A program made the position numbers and the translations under genes. A stretch of 64,000 bases of DNA from contig CM057337.1 of the NCBI GenBank assembly GCA_030015575.1, positions 380,703,582-380,767,581 of the forward strand, in the 5' to 3' direction. Each line of letters begins with the position of its first letter. Positions within the stretch are counted from its first letter, which is position 1. This DNA is from Agapanthus africanus (taxonomy: Eukaryota; Streptophyta; Magnoliopsida; Asparagales; Amaryllidaceae). Positions 25,101 to 38,460 of the stretch are shown piece by piece. The notes under the pieces are model-generated. The model was not told the origin of the DNA. It saw only the letters and a list, made by a program, of their open reading frames with translations, and did not search any database.

Positions 25101-26611
25101 ATGCCAGCTTAGATATTGTAGTTATTACTTGTCACTTCATGCATACTGTTATTCATTGTTATGCCGTATTCATGGATTCTCATTCCTATATTCATGGGTT
25201 TATATACTATTGATGATTTGGATTCGGATTTCTATGAGATTTTCTGGATTTGGGGGAAAACCGCAAAACTTGTATAAGCTTCTTTCCTCTCTTTTAAATC
25301 AAAAGTGCGGTTTTCCCATGATGTATGAGTCGTCCACCATGAGTTTGCTGATGGATTTCGAGACCCGATTCGAGGAGATGGATGAACCGTTTCGGATACA
25401 TGGTGGGCCCGGTGCGGTACCCCGGGGCAAGAAGATCGTGTTGTTGATATTGAGCCTGTGTAGGGGAGCACGACCGACCGGTGATTTTACCCGACGCGTC
25501 GGATATCCGGAGGATACCGTCGTGGTCATGAGATGGATGGTAGGGGCCGGCCTGGACTGACGGCGCCCTAGTCATTGTGATTGAGACATTGAGATTTCGA
25601 GATATTGAGGTACAGAGACCGTGATACAGAGATATCGAGATATTGGGATTACGTTTTGTGCTGATGCTAGGCCCTGTTTTATGCTGATTTCATTATGATA
25701 CCTCATTTTAAAAATACCGAAATCTCACTAATTTATGAAAGCAGTTTTCTTCAGAACATGCATTCTGTTTCATGCATTCATACATCATCCATATGATATA
25801 TTTCTACCTGAGGCACTGACACGGACATATGAGATTACGCTTTAGATATTTACCCAAGTCATTGTTGTAGACTGCTGGTTATATTTGAGGATATATTATG
25901 ATTGTTGACCTAGGATTGCGTTGTTCTTGCGATTTCTGTTCGTAGATGTTTTCTACTCACGAGTTGGCAACTCACCCCCGTTGTGCCACAGTTCTTGCAG
26001 GTTTTGCCGTACAGCTTTCATTACGGCTTTGCTGGCACTGATTCTTTCGGGTGACTTGCTAGCAGGTGGGTTTATTGGTATCGTACCTATCATATTACAT
26101 TGTATAATATTATTCAGTTGTATCTAGTAAATTCCATCAACCAAACATGTATTTTATTTTTAAGATAGAGACTTGCTAGTGATGTTATTCTTTCGACCTT
26201 AGAGTCGCGGGTTTTATTTCTTGTGGTTTTGAGTTTCCTTTTGAGTTTTGATCCTCACCCTTGGCGTTGTATATTATATTGCTTGTGTGGTTTTGACCGT
26301 CGATTGATGAAGAGCTAGCTCCCGCTTGGGGATGCCCTTTATTGATTTCGTATACTATTCACGTTGTATCCCGTTTGGGGCCAGTATTTACAAAGGAGAC
26401 TCTGCCGAAATTTTCAGTAAATATTTGATGTTTTTAAAAACGCATAATTCGGCTTATGCTATTAAAACTACTTGATTTAAATTGGTTTTCCTTCACTCTA
26501 CTACTTTTCTTGTATTGGTTTTCTGGGTTTTCCGCCTACTTAGATTACATACGCCTCGAGACGTTTCGTAGTCTAAGTGCCGGTCATGTTCCGTACTTTC
26601 GGGTCGTGACA
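22163..26611 (+). mobile_element. Gypsy solo LTR S1 (4.45 kb), D-type family
   Basis: TGTAACGTTTTG at 22163 to GGTCGTGACA at 26611. It lies in plus orientation inside D's minus-strand interior. It is followed by D interior and not by a primer site, so it is a solo LTR. Flanks ATGTC (20067-20071, beyond the copia solo LTR) and AAGTC (26612-26616) agree at four of five bases and look like an aged TSD. Blocks match D's LTRs and S2 throughout, for example the hairpin around 24945-25015 and the GC-rich block near 25380-25560. Confidence 0.88.
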
Positions 26612-27720
26612 AAGTCGAACCTTTCGATCGATTCATCAAAGTTCCATAATCCCCCAAGAGCTCAACATCTTGGGTAAAGTTTAATAGTATTCCAGTACAT
26701 GCCACAGTACCTGTGGACCAGCCGTAGAAGGGCAAACCCAAGCCTCACTAATGGCACCGTTGAACTGCCGCAAACCCTAAGGTTTCAAAGCGTTCTCATG
26801 GTCATTATGTCGAGTTAGGGTTTCATTCTTCTAGAGGGTCCATAGCATTACTTGTATTTGTCTCTAAATACTTTAAACTTGAAAAATGGTCTTCTGACAT
26901 TCGATCGTCCCTATCGACTCCCAAAGTACCTGCGTGAAGTCATCTCTAGCTGGAATCAATCAATCTAATGACCTCGCATCGAGCTAAGCGAACGAACCAC
27001 ATGTCCTAGTCATTCATCCTCGGGTGACTAGCGACCTTCTATCATATCTCAAGTACAACTCGTACTGCAATAGCTCCAACATGTAGGGTGATATTTCGTC
27101 GTTCGCAACAACAACTGGCTCATCCGTCTGCACGCTGAATAGTGCCTCAATCATCAAATAATCGGTGCATCGACGGTCATCACATTCTGGCTGGCCTCTA
27201 GCAGTAGCCTGATCCTCTGGTGCTGATCTGCACATCCGAGAAATCTCGTAAAAACGATCCATAAAACGATCCTGGCACGAAAACACAATAAAACGACGCC
27301 TCTTTGCAATCGTATGTCCCTGGAATCACGCCCTGGTCAGTGCTCGTCCGTGACAAGCTCGTGCTGACGCAACTCTAGCCGTAGCTCTCTCTGCCCATGT
27401 AATCGTGGCAGCAAAATCATAACCAATATCTATGAGGATAGATCATAGGAATGAATATAATATTGTGCAAGGAAATGTACATCCTAAACTTTCTTAAGCG
27501 GAGTAGTGTATCATAAGTATGCCGCGGAACATACACACGGTACGTCACTCAACTGAAGTCACCTACTCCATCAACCAAGGTCAACCTACAAGACGAAAGA
27601 TCGGTTATAATACCCCCTCGACTAAGTCTAAGTTCCGTAAGGTCAAGCCTAAGTTTCGAATATATACAAACGCCCTAAGCTCCACATAGTCAAACTTAGA
27701 CTCGAACCAAGGTTAACCTA
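26612..27720 (-). mobile_element. Element D interior, 5' part (leader and gag-like start)
   Basis: About 1.1 kb between the primer site and S1. In element sense it aligns, with many differences, to 43497-44720 on the plus strand, including the GGGGGTATTA and TTCCGCGG blocks and the part near 26740-26830. A minus-strand frame of 90 codons (27014-27286) is rich in Arg, Asp and Met but I cannot assign it with confidence; position suggests gag. Confidence 0.6.
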
Positions 27721-27736
27721 GCACTCTGATACCAAC
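27721..27736 (-). other. Element D primer-binding site, tRNA-iMet
   Basis: gcactctgataccaac is GTTGGTATCAGAGTGC in element sense, two bases inside the 5' LTR. Complementary to the initiator Met tRNA 3' end, as in many gypsy chromoviruses. Confidence 0.88.
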
Positions 27737-27738
27737 TT

Positions 27739-30700
27739 TGTCATGACCCGAAATGGCACGTGACTGGCCCTTGAATCATATGAAGTCTATAGGACCCCAG
27801 CTAATTCAGGTAAGCCAAAAGCCCAGAAATCTACAACCATTTTAAATAATAAAGGAAGGAAAACTAGTTTTAGAGAAGCGATTTTAATAGCATAATCCGA
27901 ATTATGCGTTTTTAAAATCCCAAGCCTTTTCTGAAAATTACGGCAGAGTTTCCTTTTTAAAAACTTGCCCCAAACGGGGTACAACATGAATAATATATGC
28001 ACAATAATAAAAGGCATTCCCAAGCGGGAGCTAGCTTTTCGTCAATCGACGGTCACAACCACGCAAGCAATATAATATACAATGCCGAAGGGTGAGGATC
28101 AAAACTCAAAGGAAACTCAAAATCATCAAGAAAACCTTAATAATAATAAAAGCGTGACTCTACGGTCGAAATAATAAACAACTAGTTTTATAATGCTGAA
28201 ATAATATACAAGTCTGGTTGATGGAGTTACTAGATACAACTGAATGTAAATAAAATACAATGGTGGTCACGATGCAAGTGAACCCACCTACCAAAGCTAA
28301 TCACCTGGAAATGGAAGCAGTGTGCCAGCAAAGCCGTAATGAAATCTGTACGGCTAAACCTGTAAGAAAACTGTGGCACAACGGGGGTGAGTTGCTAACA
28401 CGTGAGTAGAAAATATCACAGTGCAGAAATCGTATTGATAACTCCATCCTAGGTCAATACGATCAGTAATATACATCCTCAATATGTTAAAGTCTGAAGC
28501 ATGATAAGGTGGCAAGGGTAAACATCTATACCAAGTGTAATGCCATGTGTAATACCAAGTTCCTCAGGTAGCAACATATCATAAATATATGGTATGATCA
28601 ATGTAATCAACATGAAATCATTGTCAACTATATCATGAAGTCTATAAGTATATGGATATTATCCAACTATGTAATCAATGCCTGTATGCATATGGATCTC
28701 GTCCACGTGTCAACCAATGACATAACAACATCATGCATATAAAAGTAATAAAAGCATATTCATGAAAGTATGAGGATATAAATCAACGTGTGTCCCTCGC
28801 GACACATCAAAATCATGGAACCTGAGTGTCTAGCATCGACACTCGAAAACATCATGAAACCCGTGCTCAGCATCGGCACATAAATCCCCATATATATCGG
28901 GCTCCATCTGTCCGGATCGGCCCACGGGCTCCGTCAGTCCGGATCGGCCCATATCATTTCTCAACTCCGGTCGGTATCCTCCGGATATCCACCGAGCCAA
29001 AATACAATCACCGGTAGGTAGTAGTCCCTCTGCCAGGCTCACCGTCTGTATACACAGCACCCCTTTCTTGTCCCGGGATACCATACCGGGCCTCACTATG
29101 TACCCGCACACGGCCTACGGCTCCTCCTCACATGGGGTATATATATATCGGAACTGATAAAACTCATGGTGGCTGCTGAAATATCATATCAAGAGAATCC
29201 GGGTTTATAAAACAGTACATACATTCTTCTGAAATACACACGGTTCTCAAATCCAGAAATATCATGGAAACAACATATCTTAATGCGTATAATCATAAAG
29301 CATGATGTATGCGGCATATAATAGAATGTAAGCATATCTGTATATCATGCAACCTGGAACAGTAATATGCACATATCGAGGGAAAACCGCGCTTATAAAA
29401 TGAATGCAGTTTTAAAATATATCTTGCGGTTCTCAAATCTCCAAAATCAAGACAGAATCATCTATGTATGTGCAAATACGTATGTATGCAAGAAGTCATA
29501 TCCTGATGCAACAATCCTACTTTGTAGTGACATGGCAATTATCGATGATGAAGTGTGTGAGCCGGCAAGCAGGTGTACGTCGAACATACGCATTATCGAT
29601 AATGGTGCTGGTGTCCTGACAGCATTGGTTTAATTTAACAATAAACACATTTAAACATGCAACGCGATGCGAATAGCAAGAATATACGGAAAATGAATAA
29701 TAAACACAACAGTGAAGAATCTACATCAATATATATATGTCATACAGTTTTTTCCATTTGAAATAAGGCGAATCGTGGTGTTTAGAAAAATAACGGTTAC
29801 AGTGTTTTTAGGAAAAGAGGTGTCTTTTGGAAATATCCGTAGAATCCCTTGACCTGTCTTCAAAATACTCACGATTCGTTAGTTTTGAAATATGTATGAC
29901 TCGGGTCTTGTCTTACATCAATAAGTGAACTACAGGACTAATCTAAAGGTAAGGAAACCACCTAAATTTGAGTCGATACATATAAATATAATAGTCGGTG
30001 ATCCCTCCTCAATAGTATCACATACGATACAATATGTAACACGACATCCTCGAGTCAAGAGTGCAGATCTATCATCAATATAAAGTCCGTACGTTAAATC
30101 CATCGTACGGCATCCCTAATCTGGGTACGGGTCAAAAATCACATTTATCTCATCATTTATCTGGTATCCTTATCATCATATCTCATAAACTGGGGTACTG
30201 ATCTAAGTCTAGTAGAAACAGATACCATCTATATATATACGTGTATGAAAACACACGTCTAAAGGCTCGCTAAAATCTCATGTCGTATCTCATAATACGA
30301 ACAACCTCATATCACCGATCTCATGGCACCATGCCCAATCTCATCGACTCAACTCCAAATACCATATACAATCCTCATCATCCATGTGTAGGTATACGTA
30401 TATATATACATAGTCCCATACCTATGTGTGTATATATATATACATATTCCCATATACGCACAAGTATAACAAGTAAGCATGTGTGTGCGTGTGGGTGTAA
30501 ACCTTAGTCTACGGCTCGCGACTAAACTAACTAGCGACACCATCATCCAATAATGCTAAAATTATCCATGACACCCAAAGTCTATCTAGATAATCATAAC
30601 CTCACAATAGCATATAATATATCCATATAATATATATATATATATATATACCATACATTATACTACGAACTGTGGGGGTGCTATACGCCATCCACCCGAC

Positions 30701-32206
30701 TTCCCCCGTAATTATAATCTACTCACCTGCTCTTGCTTCCCGATGTCGATGCCGCCATCCTCTTCTTCATTGTCTCAAAATCCCCGTGGGGTACATACAT
30801 ATCATAACACATCGCAATTGCGTATTAAAATCAAGTCGGAAACCAAAATGGCGCACGTTTCGCTCATAGGTCAAAACCTATGGTCTACTCTCGCAAATCA
30901 ATTAAATAACAATCGATATAGACCTACAAACGTCAAGTAATCGAATACAATACCAAATACCAAAACTTAAATCTATAACCATCTCAAAACATAAGGCAGA
31001 AACTAAGAAAGCATGCTCCAGATTTTAGTTCAGGGAAAACCAAGGTGCACAAACAACATTGGGGTGGTATATAGGGTGTATGTAAGCTACTGAATCAACC
31101 CGGGCACCTATCTCATCTAAGTGGCCGGCCACACTAGCGAAAATTCCGGACTCCTCGGTTATGGTGGGGAGTTGGGGTGTCGTATGGTCATGGTGGTCTC
31201 ATATTGGTCTAAAAGAGTCTCTGGTATTGTTTACTCATCTAGCAATGGCCCCGGATCACTTCAGATTTCCCTGCACCTACTAAATTCTCACAAAACTGAC
31301 ATGAATAGTTTCAGTTTTGTGTTTTCAGGTTTTACTTCAAGCTTGGTCTGGGTTTTTAGCACTTAGGGGTGTATCCTAGTCACTAATACACTCTTAAACA
31401 ACATCACAACTCAAGAATCCCACAACCCTCTTTTAGGAATTTTCTAAGTTCACAAAACTTCACTAAATCGGTTTTAAACTTGAAAAGAGGCTAAAGCAAA
31501 TGAAATACTACACTTAAAGTGAAAGAATTACCTCATTTGTAAACGCAAGAAAATTCTTGAGTTGCCCCAAGAGACCAAAATGCAAACTTTCTTGGTCCAA
31601 AGTGTAGCTTGTGAGCTTGTGCATGTATTTTGTGAAGTGGAGATGATGTTTTGGGGTTGTTTTGATGGTGTTTTGAGGGTTTGGAGGAGGTGGGACAGAT
31701 GAAGCAGCCATGGGAGAAAGAAGAGGTAAGAATGATGAGAAAAGAGTGAAGAGATGAAGAGAATGGCCCAAGGTTTGACCACTCACCCTCTCTTTCTCGC
31801 CCATGCCTAATATTCTAATCTTTTATCTTTTTCTTTTCTTTTCCTTTATATTCTTTTCTCTACTCTTTTTAAAATTAAAATCATGCATGATAAAGAGAAG
31901 GAATCATGAAAGAAAGTAACAAGTGTGAAAAATGACACGGTGCATGTCATGTGCACAAAACCGGATTAATGCAAGATTAGCGATATTTAATCGCGATTAG
32001 CATTAAAATACTGTATAATAAAACAAAATTAACTTAAAATTGCTCAATTCATATAAAACACCATCTTTTAGTAATTTCTATAATTTTCTAAATTTTTCCC
32101 AATTTATCGGTATTTAATTATACCGTAATATTAAAATATTCAATATATTTATTATTAAATTATAAAAATTCCCAAAAATAAAATTTTATTTTTCTGAAAT
32201 GTTACA
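27739..32206 (-). repeat. Element D 5' LTR (4468 bp)
   Basis: TGTCATGACCC at 27739 to ATGTTACA at 32206, then TSD GTATT. Pairs with the split 3' LTR; sampled blocks differ at about 5-8 %. A (TA)n run lies near 30631-30651. Confidence 0.88.
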
Positions 32207-32831
32207 GTATTCTAGGTAAAAACTTAGCTCTGTGTTAATCTGCTATAGTTTAGGTGGAAATCAACTTAACTAAACAGTGTCTAAATCTTATAAACTGGAC
32301 CTAGAATAAAGCCTAGGAGTACGAACCCATGTGCTCGGATTTTGGCCGGTGCGAAGAAGGGCTGATCCGACGTCGCCAGATTTCTTGTGGAGTTTGGTGT
32401 TTTGGGTTTTAGGGTAGGTCTCTGTATAGGTGTTGGGATATTTTGGTATTGTTTTAACTGTGTATAGAATCTGGGAACTAATATCGGAAAAGGGATCAAA
32501 ATTCTAAAATACGACACGGTTAATTCGTAACGCGTTTCAGTTTTCTTTTGCAAAACAGCGAGGGTTAAAACTCAGTTAGTATAGGTGTTAGATAGTTTAA
32601 GAATAGTCTTACGGAGTATAGTTAGTATGTAAAACTCGTATTTCCATATTTCGCCGTATCGAAGTTAGCCATTTCTTATTCAAATTAATCTCGATGTTAG
32701 ATTCAAATACGGGGACTTCGGAGGCCGCAAGGAAAGGGAAAGGATTGGCAATTTCTGAGTAGTTTATGATGTAATCCAGTGAGTAGACTAAATATTTACC
32801 GGGTGATCTTGTAAAGATGGCATGATATGCC

Positions 32832-35046
32832 TGTAAGTGCACGGCGGCGCCCCGGCCGTCAATCCGACGCCGGAATGCGGAAGCGGTGAATAACTTAAAT
32901 TTTGCGGACTTTGCAAACCGCCACCACCGCGCACTTTAACCGGATCGTAACCATTAAACTAGTCTAAGCTAACTAGAAGATGGGTTAGAGATATACCGAC
33001 GATCCAAGTCCTCCGGTCTTCATCTCCACTCTGATCTCCTCGCGGGATCTCCATCGGTCTCCTCCTCGTCGGAAAGGGCACCACATCGCCTGCGTCTTTT
33101 ACGGGCTCCCGCCTCAATACCGAGGCAACTCGGGCATGAAGCCGGCAACTCGACATGCCCAAGAAGTGCTGTAGAGTGTGGTGTAGAACGTCTATGTCTC
33201 TTTTGGGGTTTTGGAGTTGCCTTTAGATGGAGGGAAGAATGAAACTTTGGAGGCAAAAGATGCTATCATTTTTGCAAGGAAATGAGATGAACAAATGAAG
33301 CACCAAATTGAATCTCTCATTTTTCTCTCCTTTTTAAGTTGTGGCCGGCCAAGTCTTTTTTTTGAAAATGGTGGAGGAAAAAACAAACTAAATCATATGA
33401 GGGAGGTGATGGTAGTAGAACACAAGTGGTGACCACATCAAGGGACAAGAAAGCATACACCATGCTTCATATCAAATCCAACCATACCCTTTCATGTCAC
33501 AATAAAGCAAAAGCATGGAGCAAGATATCATAATCAATAGTTTTGCAAGAAACCCCCTCCACAAAGATTATTTGCACAATTGCAAATAACCCCCTCCATC
33601 GGAAAAGTCCGGCCGGGAAAGAACAAAGGAAAACCGGCCGGAACGGAATGCAAACTGGCAACTCCAGAAAACTGGTCCCGTAATAAATTACAGGAAAACC
33701 CCGATACTGTGCATACACACCCGCATCTGTATTCCGTACGGATACAAATGCAAAAAGACAAAATCTACACTGTACTAAACTAGGACCGGCTTAAACCAAA
33801 GCCGGCTAGTATTATCCGTTCGATCCTGATCCGTGCAATACCGCACGTATCTGATCGAACCCTGCCATATACCTATACGGCTACTAGTACAAACCGTCCG
33901 ATCCTGATCCGTGCAATACCGCACGTATCTGATCGGACCCTGCCATATCTCCATACGGCCTCTACAGCGTTTCGCCCGAAAGCTGAGTAACTGAAAGTGT
34001 GGTGGACTCTAAAGACTCGTCAATACTATGGCTGTGGATTTAACCACTAGCCTGTCAGAGGTATAAGCCAATACGTAACGGGCCACCAGCTATTGACTAA
34101 AAGGGACGTCGATGAGCGAACTCATCCTGACACCCTACTGAGCCTGTCAGTGACAATATCCGTGCAGTCCGGTCCGTTCGTCTATGAGTATCGCATGGCG
34201 GGCCTAGGGAGTTGGTAAAAGTCAGACCCCCAAAAGCGGTACAAGTCGTGTCGGAGTGTAGCCCAGAACACCCTGAGATACTACTGGAATACCTACCAGT
34301 AAATCTCCTTGCCTTGGCCAAGGACTTTGTGTAATGGCTCTCCTAGACACAGCACGACCTCACCCCCAATACCGGGAGAGACGAACCCCTGAAGATACGC
34401 TCACTGCCCCCATGTGGCTCGGGACTGTACCCAACTAAAACCTGTTTGCACGACTCCTTTGAGCCGTGGTAGGGTAGTAATCAAAGTACAGTGGGAACTC
34501 ACACGAGACAAATGACGATCCCCAGGTCGATGAACTAACCTGCACACATGTCACCAGGGAACTGCCATCTGACGTCTGGTATATCACCAACTAGCATGTT
34601 CCCGGCGAGTCCTGTCCGGTGTACTCATAACCCAATGAGCACCTGTATACATCTTAGGTGATCCAACTGACACCGGTGGCTTGTGAGACCGGCCACCGCC
34701 CCTCGTCGGGGTCTCGACTGTAGACACTAGTCTACTAATGGAGTATCGATGCCCGGTCTCGAAACTCCCACGACTAGCGACCTTTAAGGATATGCTTGTA
34801 GACCCCCAGCTCCCACTTATATGATCGCCCTCATACTGCTGGTGGTCAAGCAAGAATCCTAGGGGCTCTATCAACGTGTAATAGCGACGTGTCATGTCAC
34901 CTAAAGCAGTACACGATGATAAAGGTAAACCAGATAGCATACTATCATCTCGAGTAAGACTGTCCTACCGGGATAGGTCCTCCCTCAATCATTACAATCA
35001 CGTACCTGTGACCTAATAATTGACTCTGAGGGCACTATCTCCAACA
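32832..35046 (-). repeat. Element F 3' LTR (2215 bp)
   Basis: TGTAAGTGCACGG at 32832 to CTCCAACA at 35046. Contains a 78-bp tandem duplication (33806-33883 and 33884-33958), each unit with a CGTGC-aatacc-GCACG hairpin. It has no W-box cluster, unlike the A/B/C LTRs. Confidence 0.92.
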
Positions 35047-35058
35047 ATCTCCCACTTG
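35047..35058 (-). other. Element F polypurine tract
   Basis: atctcccacttg, identical to the tract of element A, directly next to the 3' LTR. Confidence 0.85.
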
Positions 35059-38000
35059 CACTCAAGGCTAATTATTGCGATGTCGCATACTCACAGCCCG
35101 TGTGATACCGAACATCCAACTTCTCTACTAGTCAGTCTCACAAAGCTCGTTTGCGGAACTATTGCGTTCGAGGAATAGCCTCAGTGAGTGGATCCGCTTA
35201 GTTGTTTCTTTCTATACCTCTCTAAATCTCAAGTTCGCGGAGAAAGCCATCTCCCGAAATGAGCAATACATGTCTTAGAATATGTCTGGATGTCTGATGG
35301 GACATAGCTCATAAATGAACTCCAAATCCAAACTTCTTAGACTGTATCGTCAACTGAACTTAATCAGTATCCTGCGCGCCATGCCTCCCTCAGTATTGCC
35401 TTGGACCACCTATCCAAAATACTGCCCCTCATCAGAAGGAAAACTATAACTCTGACAACCTCCTTGTCGTTCATGTCACCTTGGAAGCCTGGAATGATAA
35501 CTGTTTCCTGAATGAGGCTGTCGTTATGATATCCCTAGAACATTCACTTATGTTCTAAAACTGCTTCCGACTGTTTCTCCAGGATTGGATTAATGTCAAC
35601 TTATTGCATTTAGTGCAAGAACAACATCTGGTGTGGTACTTGACATCTCATGATTGACTCAATTGCCTAAGCAAGTGATCTGCCAATCATGCACGTCCCT
35701 CTCCCCTTTAGTCTGTAAGACACCTTTAGAGAGGGTGACTCCATTACCTGCAGGTACACTACCGTGCCAGGAGTCGTCCATCCTAAATACTCTTAGAATG
35801 CTGTCAAGTACCCTGATTGGGAAACCACCCAAATCTAGATCTAAAACCATAGATCTAGTAACCAGTATGTCTGATATAAAATCCATTTCCTTTGTGGAGA
35901 AACAACTGTGTGACGACCAAAGTATAACCGATCGTAGTGTAGGAGCTTCTTTTCCTACTCTGTGTATATCATCCAAATACCAGGATATCACACCCTACTA
36001 CCTTCTCAACTGATCCATCCCCTATTCCGATGAAGTCAAACCCATGACTGTCATATCAGAAATTGATGATCTTTCTCCGCTACATCTGCTCTAGTCTATA
36101 AATAGACATAAGCAACCTGTCCACCAATGCTTCCGCTGCTCCCACTGACTACGACAACCCTCTGGCAGAGTCATATAGACGTACACTTCTAAAACTGGTT
36201 TAGAACGACGCTATACTCATCCTCCCGCCGGGTCTCGTAACCTGGAACAACAGCAATGGCAATTGTGGGTAAACAAGAACTTCCCTGTCACCGTCCTTGA
36301 GGCTACCGTAGTGCCTCTCGGGTGCCTGAAGTTACCCACCTTATCTGCGGAGTGGCCAATGGAATGTCAAACCGGATTGAATCTTTAGGTTCCTTATCAA
36401 ATCTTCAGTAATCGTTTGTGGTTCTGGAATCACTTCCAGTTCTACCATACTCCCACTACTGTTTTCTGAAAAAATCCATTTTTAATAAAACTGTGGCGAG
36501 TCTAGAACAATATCGCTATTGTTCATCCAGATGGTAGAAAGTCAACCCTCGTCATAGCCTGGGTCAACCCACAAACAACCATTACAGAAACGTGCCTTGA
36601 GTTATCCAGAGTCTGGTTTTAATCATAAGCCGGACAACTCCCCGTACCTTAACAACGTTAAGATATGAACTGTTCTATATCCAATATAGAAACAGAGGCA
36701 CTGATTTAATTGAACCAGATTCAAATCATGCAGCTGTCCCCAGCACATGTCAACTAAATGGAAGGAGGCCGATCAGCGTTACTCAACTTAGGAATACTTC
36801 CAATTATGAGTAACCTGAAAGAGAAGAAAGATCTCTTTATCATTACTATCAACTGAATACCATACACAAGTATCTACATCTTCGATCACTTTGAAGAATC
36901 CCGATACTTGCTACACCTGGTTCTCTACTCTATTCAAATACCTATAACTTCTCAAAATTCGGACCCTGTGTTTCCAACGAAACACCTGTCTAAAAACTAG
37001 AGAAGTTATAAGTAAACCGAATATAGTACGAGGACCAACCCCTCTGTCCTGATGGACCCTGGACAACATACAATACTCTGTATAAGTCCCTTGAGTCTTA
37101 AAACTCATTCACTGTGTGTCGTAGGTTGAAAACTGTACTTATGGTTAAGAAGAATTACACCGCTGTTCAATGCTCCTTACCTAACCATCCACTGATATAG
37201 GTAAATGTCATAGACATAATTTCAAAAAGGTATATCTCACTCTATGAAAATAGACGTACAGATACATCGATTTGAAATTGGTGCATAACGGCGGATATTC
37301 AAAACCAAATACTTGCCGTCCGGCAAATAACCCAGGTGATTTCCTCAAATATCACTGATTACAACGAATCCCGATATAATGAGGATAATCACCCAATTCC
37401 CAATAACCTACTCCCACTCATCATCTGTAAAACCATACAGATGTGAGAATCATACCTGGCAAATACATACCCTGGAGCAAGTGTCTAATCGGGAAATCAG
37501 TTTTCCTTTAACAGTACACAGTGAGACTGAAACATCGAAATGTTTCGATGGGGTATTTTGGTATTCCTAGTAATGCCTCTTCCAGATTCACGACTGTAAC
37601 CGTATAGTTCTTTGCCACCTCTCCAAATCCCATCATATGTCTTTAGTCTTTACCTTCTGCACACCCTTTTAGGCCAAATGATTTTCTTCCTTCCCTACCG
37701 TTCGGCACCAGCCTATGGTTTGGAAGAAGACTATCCAATAAGCATAATGGGTGTACTGTCCCAATCCTAGGAACACTCGTAATGCGAGAGAAGGTGAAGA
37801 TAAAAGACACCTGAATGTACTTTATTCCTATTTCTCCTGAACCAGGATCCATCCCCGAACTGGAACAAGTTCCTTTCGAGTTCGTATATAACCATACGAT
37901 GGAGTATCCAAATAAACTGTGGATCTTCGTAGTGATACGGAGTGTCCTGGAGAAATACAAAGGTGATGTGGGAGTGGTAACGAAATATTTGGTTTGGTCG

Positions 38001-38460
38001 TGAATATCTGTTGCAACTTACTTTGCCCTCTTACTAATCCCTTGCTTTGTCTGAACTTAATACCTTCTGCACACCATCGTTATGCTAATTGGTTTTCTTC
38101 ATTCCCTACCGGTCGGCACCAGCCTAAGGTTTGGAAGAAGACTATCCAATTTGCGTAATAGGTGTACTACTCCTAAACCAAGGAGTACTCGCAACTTGAG
38201 AGAAGGTGAAAAGAAAAGACAACTGAATAATCCTATCCGTTTTCTCCAGAACCTGAAACCATCCTCGAATAAATTCTTTCGAGTTCGTATCTAACCATAC
38301 GATGGTTTTGTCCAATGGAAGTGGACGTTCGTAGTAAAACGGGGTGTCCTGGAGAAAAGGGTAAAAGTAGGAGTGGCAATGAGGTTTGCAACTCTGACAA
38401 TCCAAAAGCCAGTGCTTTAAGAAGGTTCGGTCAACTTGGTCACTGAGTCAAAATCTTAGG
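35059..38460 (-). pseudogene. Element F decayed gag-pol region
   Basis: Short stretches align in order with A's minus-strand pol: the RNase H end (near 35170-35300), RT (near 36060-36200), the region of the pol linker (near 36300-36480) and protease/gag-side relics. The region is broken at dozens of places and reads as no protein. About 37640-37990 and 38060-38405 form an imperfect direct duplication occupying the gag part. The segment ends at 'caatggtcgctgcc' (about 38467-38481), homologous to the start of gag in A. Confidence 0.75.
37640..38405. repeat. Imperfect ~400-bp tandem duplication inside element F
   Basis: Two copies start near 37640 and 38058. Shared landmarks: the TTCCCTACCG block (37692 and 38102), TTTGGAAGAAGACTATCCAAT (37719 and 38129), TTTCGAGTTCGTAT (37874 and 38277), ACCATACGATGG (37892 and 38293) and GTGTCCTGGAGAAA (37941 and 38344). 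Copies differ by many substitutions and short gaps, so the duplication is far older than F's insertion. Confidence 0.75.

Larger units (their letters stand above)
3671..32206 (-). mobile_element. Element D: LARD-like Ty3/gypsy element with 4.47-kb LTRs and ~2.9-kb interior
   Basis: Minus-strand LTR element bounded by GTATT at 3666-3670 and 32207-32211. The 3' LTR (3671-4345 plus 14459-18263) and 5' LTR (27739-32206) align along their length. A tRNA-iMet type primer site lies at 27721-27736 and a polypurine tract at 18264-18285. Once the nested insertions (A, a copia solo LTR and S1) are removed, D is about 11.9 kb with only ~2.9 kb between the LTRs. I recognise no gag, protease, RT, RNase H or integrase there. 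Long LTRs with a short, largely non-coding interior match the published description of LARDs. Several differences per 100 bp between LTRs suggest about 2 My or more. The alternative is an autonomous element that lost its pol; the clean ends of both flanking interior parts cannot decide this. Confidence 0.8.

Noticed and set aside
25129-25560. 143-codon plus-strand frame in S1
   Set aside because: Lies within a non-coding LTR; the equivalent frame is not kept in S2 or the D LTRs.
34584-34940. 118-codon minus-strand frame in F's LTR (also 42537-42893)
   Set aside because: Present twice only because the LTRs are identical; no protein family, and not conserved in A, B or C LTRs.
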